28,213 nt of DNA, from assembly GCA_030633285.1 (NCBI GenBank), contig DAOVTC010000002.1, positions 1 to 28,213 of the forward strand, written 5' to 3'. The position numbers and the translations under genes were made by a program. Shown here one piece after another: positions 24,144 to 28,213 of this stretch. The stretch comes from Flavobacteriaceae bacterium. Its GTDB lineage: Bacteria > Bacteroidota > Bacteroidia > Flavobacteriales > Flavobacteriaceae. Position 1 is the first letter of the stretch, and every line of letters starts with the position of its first letter. The notes under the pieces are model-generated. The model had not been told where the DNA came from. It saw only the letters and a program-made list of their open reading frames with translations, and searched no databases.

Positions 24144-24728
24144 TTATTCAATACCATATCGCCAAGAAAGATTACTGTTATTTAAAGGATAGATTTTGTT
24201 TTTTAAAGCTTTTTCAATCCCCATTTCTTCGACTTTCTTCAACCATTTTTCATAATTTAAATATGCCATTTCTATAATATCTCCTTTTATAGTCTCCTCT
24301 TTTTTTGTTTTATCATCTATTAAAACTGGCATAGGGGAATAATTAAAAGGATTCTCAAAAAATATTTGATTGATTAAAAATAGAGCTTCTAATTGAATTG
24401 AATAATTTTCGCTCTCTCCTTTATAAATTTGTGACAACTCTGGTTTGTAATTAGTTATAGGATTACTGCATATTCTATTATCTCCTTTAAAAGTCAATAA
24501 TTCCTTTATCATTTGTAGTTTTTCCTCTTGACTATACGCTTTAATATTAATTGGATAAAGCAATAAATCTTGATTTCCTTTTAAACTAATCCTATGATAA
24601 ATTTTAGTGCTATCATTATCTTTTTGAAACAATGACCTTTGTCCTTCGATTACCTCAAAATAGTGCTTATCAATAGCATTGCACGAAAAAAAGATAACTA
24701 CATTAAAAATTAATATAATTGTTTTCAT
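24144..24728 (-). CDS. Candidate immunity lipoprotein for the RHS toxin
   Basis: 194 residues. Signal peptide MKTIILIFNVVIFFSC with lipobox FFSC and Cys16. The mature part is mixed alpha/beta, has one internal Cys (RICSNPITNY) and no domain that I recognise. It starts 4 bases after the stop of the RHS protein and ends before a terminator, the classical place of an immunity gene in polymorphic toxin loci. A membrane-anchored periplasmic location would suit protection against a peptidase or amidase-like toxin acting in the envelope. Function is inferred from position and lipidation only. Confidence 0.65.
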   Translation of the reverse strand: MKTIILIFNVVIFFSCNAIDKHYFEVIEGQRSLFQKDNDSTKIYHRISLKGNQDLLLYPINIKAYSQEEKLQMIKELLTFKGDNRICSNPITNYKPELSQIYKGESENYSIQLEALFLINQIFFENPFNYSPMPVLIDDKTKKEETIKGDIIEMAYLNYEKWLKKVEEMGIEKALKNKIYPLNNSNLSWRYGIE

Positions 24729-24732
24729 AATT

Positions 24733-27700
24733 TTAATTACCGCTTAATATTTTTAAAAATTCTGCTATATCTTTCTTGTCAGTTATTTTTCTTACACCAT
24801 TTTTTTCTGTACCTAAATTATTTATCCTTTTATCCTGTAAAACTTTATCAGAACCTGCTTTAAAAAAGAAGTTAACATTTCCTGTAAATCCATTTCCGAC
24901 ATTTGCAACATCCAAAGCTCCTTCTGTTAGTCCTCTTGAAGCTTCTCCTAAAGTTCTTCCATATTCAGTTTTCAAGAAACCTGCATTATCATCATAAGTT
25001 CCATTAGAATTTCTCACACCTGAATGTACAATATTTCCATTACTGTCTTTAAACACAACAATACCTGCTAAACTTTCAGAGCCAGTATTCATATAATCAT
25101 CATTATCTAATATCGTTTGTACTTGGTCGTCATTAATCCATATTTTATTATCTCCAAACGTTTTTCCGTGACAATCAGCTTCACAATCATATTTGCTGGT
25201 ATCTACTGATGAAGTGGTATCTGTTAGTATCTTTCCATTTTTATCGGTTTTTACAGTCCTTTGTGTAGCAGACATTAAACTAAAAGCATCAATAGCTGTT
25301 CCATTATCAGCATAAATATTTCCTTGTTCATACGTTCGTTCAATTACTGTATATGTTATATTACCACTTGCATCGACAACTTTGCTTACCGCAGGTTTTG
25401 CTGAAAAAGAAGTTCCACTTGATGTAAATACAACATTACCGTCTGGGTCTCTAACAATATTCCCATCTTCATCCTTAAACTTTATAGGATTATTTAAAGT
25501 GTAATTATATGATGAGTAGCTGTAATACTGCTCCGCTAATGGGTCTAAATTCATCCAACGTCCGATGGCAGGGTCATAATTACGAGCTGTAATATCTAAC
25601 CATCCAAGACCAAGTTCATTTTGCTCTTCCTTTCCTGCATACCCATAAGGATGCGCTGTTCCATTTACAACATTGTTATAACCTTTCTGGACCAATCCAA
25701 AAGGGTAATAATTTTTCTCTTCAATAATTTCAGTAGAAGCATTGATAGACCCGTTTCCATCTGCATCCGAGTAGGATAGTCTGATATTCCCTAAGTGGTC
25801 TTTATATTGGTATATGTAGTTAAAACCTAAGGAGTAATCTGTTGGATCTTCAGGTTCCACATAGCCTTCAGGTTGGTTAAAGAATTGCAGAATGTTATTT
25901 TCATACACAAAATTACCTATATAATCAGTGATTGTCACAGAACTTTCACCAGTGTTATTTACTGTTTTTTGTAATTTAACTCCAGTGGCATCGTAAATGT
26001 ACGAAATTATTCCAATATTTGGATTGTTATTAATAGTTACTGTTTCTGGTAAGTTTAAATGATTATAAGAAATAGAGGTAATACCTTTATTTAAATCTTT
26101 GGTCATGTTCCCATTAGTATCATAATCATAATCATCTCCGGAAGTATTACCATCTTTAAAGCCATTATCTTTAAAACTTGATGTAGCTAATTCTTGAACT
26201 TTTAGTAATTTATTACCAGAATCATAGGTATATCTAATATCATCCATAGCATCACCAGGAGATTCACTATTTCTGTATAAACTTTCAATATTTCCGTTTT
26301 TATCATAACTATCTACTCTTAAATCAAATCCTGAACTTAGACTATAACTAGCAGTTGTTTTTATACCCAAATCAGCATAGGTAATCCTATTTAAAGCATC
26401 ATACTCATATGCATAACCCCTGGTTTGGCCTCCTGTTATATCATTTGCTGTTCTCCAGATAGTTTCACTTATATTTCCATTGTATAATGGAGTAAAACTA
26501 CTTCTTGTTCCAATTTCTGTATCATTATAATTTATTTTAAAAGAAAACAAATCTATTCCTAAATTATATACATCATTGATCTGTTTTAACCACCCTCTGA
26601 TATTGTATTTATAATCTACATTTTGTAATCTTATTTTTGTTACTTCTCCACCAACATTTTTACTTACCAATTGCCCCAGATCATCATAGTTATTTTGAAC
26701 AATCATTTGTTTGGATTGGTTATTTATCTTTTGTTTTTGACTTAATAGTCTTCCTGTATGATCATAAGTAAATTCATCAATCGTTACGATATCTGTTCCT
26801 GATTTTTGATGGGTAGTTTTAGTTTCATGAACCAATCCTCTTATATCATCAGAATCTTCTTTAAGTTTTGATTCTATAATATCTACTGTTCCTAAATAAT
26901 CATTTTTAGAGTAAACCCAAACAGGCCTTTTATGTTCATCATAAGCAGTAACCGTTGTAATCCAATAATCAGTTCCCAATACCCTAACCTTTGAACCTGT
27001 TGTCAATCCTTTTGTATTACTTGTGATTGCCTCTCCATGGGATGTTTGAGAAGGGACAGTAATACTTTCTGAGTTTAGAAAATTATAGTTATCATAATAG
27101 TTGATCGTATAAATTTTATCTACTGTTGTTGGTATAGATACCTTGTTGTAATATATAATTGTTCCTGCAATGGTTGTAGCCGTTGTTCTTGCTGTTTCTG
27201 CTACAGGTGTTGTTGTGGCTGTTATATTTCCTCGATAAATATCCTCGTCAATATTATATTGCCTTAAACCTGTATAAGCTACTCTTCCAAAGACATCATA
27301 TTTAGTAAATAACCATTCTTTAGTAGTTTTACTTCTTTGAACTTCATCTTGAGTTATGATTGGCTGATCAATTTTATTATATAAAATATATTCTTTTCCT
27401 TTACCGGGTATTTTCTTTTCTATCAATCGGTTTCTATTGTCATAAGTGTATTGATATCCCAGATCATCTAATTGATTATTTATGGTACTGATACTATTTG
27501 TTGTTGCATCCATTTTAGGAGGTAGCACATAAGTTAAATTTCCATAATCATCATAAACATAATAGGTGTCATGTTTTACATTATCGTTATAAGTTCTTTT
27601 TAAAACTACTCTTCCTTGTTTGTCTTTAAACTCTTCTGTAGTATGATCTTTTGGGTTAGTTTGAGTGGATTTCCAATTTTCATCCTTTATGATGCTTTTA

Positions 27701-28213
27701 TACAATTCACCAATGCCATAGTATCCACTATTTAATGTGTCTAATGTTGGTGTATAAGTAGCATCTAAATTGACTTGATATAATCTTACTTCTGTTGTAG
27801 AAGTATTTGTTGAACTTGTAAACTTAATGGTATGACCGTCTGAGTGATTATTCGTATCATAGATACTTCCTAATTCCCAATCAGATCCTGGAGCTGTTTG
27901 CTCTAATATTCTGTTTAAAGGTGAGTTTTCAAATAGTTTTTGTGAGTACGGGTTTTGGGTATTATCGTATTTTGGTGTACCGTAATAATTATTGGTTCCG
28001 GATAAAGCATCGGTTCTATATAAACCATCATTTGTAGTTTCAGCATATGAAAGGTAATCTTTGGCTTGTCTACCAAACTCGTCATAATCTATATGTGTTA
28101 CAATATCTTTTCCTACATTTCCTTGTAGTATTTCATCTATAGTGGCTTCATTACCATCTAATCGTTGAACAATCGGATCATAAAAATATTGTTTCACATT
28201 TACGTCTGTAGAA
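24733..28213 (-). CDS. RHS polymorphic toxin with papain-like candidate C-terminal domain, 5' end outside window
   Basis: The frame is open to the right edge: upstream of the first possible start (GTG 28197) the codons continue S-T-D-V-N, so the true N-terminus lies outside and 1159 residues are visible. The visible start resembles the end of a DUF6443 domain (IVTHIDYDEFGRQAKDYL). Many YD repeats follow, then the RHS core near residues 830-905: YPFGLVQKGYN, ITARNYDPAIGRWMNLDPLA and YNYTLNNPIKFKDEDG. The last 250 residues are the variable C-terminus. Within it, DCHGKTFGDNKIWI (about 1005-1020) and IVHSGVRN (about 1060) could supply Cys and His of a papain/NlpC-P60-like fold; this is inference from the spacing and motif style. 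It is followed by a candidate immunity gene. Possible role: contact-dependent or secreted antibacterial toxin. Confidence 0.88.
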   Translation of the reverse strand, partial: STDVNVKQYFYDPIVQRLDGNEATIDEILQGNVGKDIVTHIDYDEFGRQAKDYLSYAETTNDGLYRTDALSGTNNYYGTPKYDNTQNPYSQKLFENSPLNRILEQTAPGSDWELGSIYDTNNHSDGHTIKFTSSTNTSTTEVRLYQVNLDATYTPTLDTLNSGYYGIGELYKSIIKDENWKSTQTNPKDHTTEEFKDKQGRVVLKRTYNDNVKHDTYYVYDDYGNLTYVLPPKMDATTNSISTINNQLDDLGYQYTYDNRNRLIEKKIPGKGKEYILYNKIDQPIITQDEVQRSKTTKEWLFTKYDVFGRVAYTGLRQYNIDEDIYRGNITATTTPVAETARTTATTIAGTIIYYNKVSIPTTVDKIYTINYYDNYNFLNSESITVPSQTSHGEAITSNTKGLTTGSKVRVLGTDYWITTVTAYDEHKRPVWVYSKNDYLGTVDIIESKLKEDSDDIRGLVHETKTTHQKSGTDIVTIDEFTYDHTGRLLSQKQKINNQSKQMIVQNNYDDLGQLVSKNVGGEVTKIRLQNVDYKYNIRGWLKQINDVYNLGIDLFSFKINYNDTEIGTRSSFTPLYNGNISETIWRTANDITGGQTRGYAYEYDALNRITYADLGIKTTASYSLSSGFDLRVDSYDKNGNIESLYRNSESPGDAMDDIRYTYDSGNKLLKVQELATSSFKDNGFKDGNTSGDDYDYDTNGNMTKDLNKGITSISYNHLNLPETVTINNNPNIGIISYIYDATGVKLQKTVNNTGESSVTITDYIGNFVYENNILQFFNQPEGYVEPEDPTDYSLGFNYIYQYKDHLGNIRLSYSDADGNGSINASTEIIEEKNYYPFGLVQKGYNNVVNGTAHPYGYAGKEEQNELGLGWLDITARNYDPAIGRWMNLDPLAEQYYSYSSYNYTLNNPIKFKDEDGNIVRDPDGNVVFTSSGTSFSAKPAVSKVVDASGNITYTVIERTYEQGNIYADNGTAIDAFSLMSATQRTVKTDKNGKILTDTTSSVDTSKYDCEADCHGKTFGDNKIWINDDQVQTILDNDDYMNTGSESLAGIVVFKDSNGNIVHSGVRNSNGTYDDNAGFLKTEYGRTLGEASRGLTEGALDVANVGNGFTGNVNFFFKAGSDKVLQDKRINNLGTEKNGVRKITDKKDIAEFLKILSGN

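Noticed and set aside
24776..24997. Plus-strand ORF of 73 codons
   Set aside because: Antisense shadow of the RHS toxin C-terminal domain.
1..28213. CRISPR array, tRNA or rRNA genes
   Set aside because: No regularly spaced repeats and no tRNA- or rRNA-like sequence was seen on either strand.
1..28213. The two end RHS genes being parts of one gene or pair
   Set aside because: They are 20 kb apart, and the left one has its own signal peptide start while the right one has its own C-terminus and immunity gene.

Overview
The window is strongly AT-rich, most genes have A-rich upstream regions rather than clear Shine-Dalgarno sites, two candidate promoters carry a TAnnTTTG -7 box, and several families are typical of Bacteroidota: long YD/RHS proteins, BACON and InlB-like repeat domains, and a TPR-histidine kinase of the HisKA_3 type. 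I read it as a chromosomal segment of a flavobacterium (Flavobacteriia); the genus cannot be told from this.

Layout. (1) 1-4306, minus: an exported YD/RHS-like protein running off the left edge and ending, as far as visible, in two InlB-like repeats and the start of a BACON domain. (2) 4632-14946, plus: a type II secretion/type IV pilus-like operon, in order major pseudopilin, short prepilin peptidase, GspE, GspD, two lipoproteins (one with Fn3-like repeats), a GspC/PilP-like protein, a roughly 340-base gap, a large GspK-position pseudopilin without a normal start codon, two minor pseudopilins and GspF. No GspL/GspM (PilM/N/O) gene is visible. (3) 15024-23917: a regulatory island rich in decay and duplication. 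A roughly 1.1-kb unit (conserved leader, pseudo-receiver regulator, transposase 5' end) occurs twice, at 15091 and 21590. Between the copies lie a nucleotide kinase-like pseudogene with three lesions, a LytTR regulator split by a poly-A frameshift, a LytTR-style tandem operator, a 53-residue lipoprotein gene, and a TPR-histidine kinase/response regulator pair. (4) 24144-28213, minus: the C-terminal 1159 residues of an RHS polymorphic toxin with a papain-like candidate warhead, followed 4 bases later by a candidate immunity lipoprotein.

How it works together. The secretion genes plausibly build one envelope-spanning pseudopilus: all three pseudopilins with Glu at +5 have Ala, not Gly, before the predicted cleavage site, and the operon has its own A24 peptidase. 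In the regulatory island only the regulator at 20801 keeps the phosphorylation residues; the two duplicated paralogues and the LytTR protein all carry Asn at the phospho-acceptor position. This suggests one active kinase/regulator pair surrounded by phosphorylation-independent relatives, with the small lipoprotein as a possible target or signal. The two RHS loci at the ends both point left; each has its partner gene, if any, outside the window.
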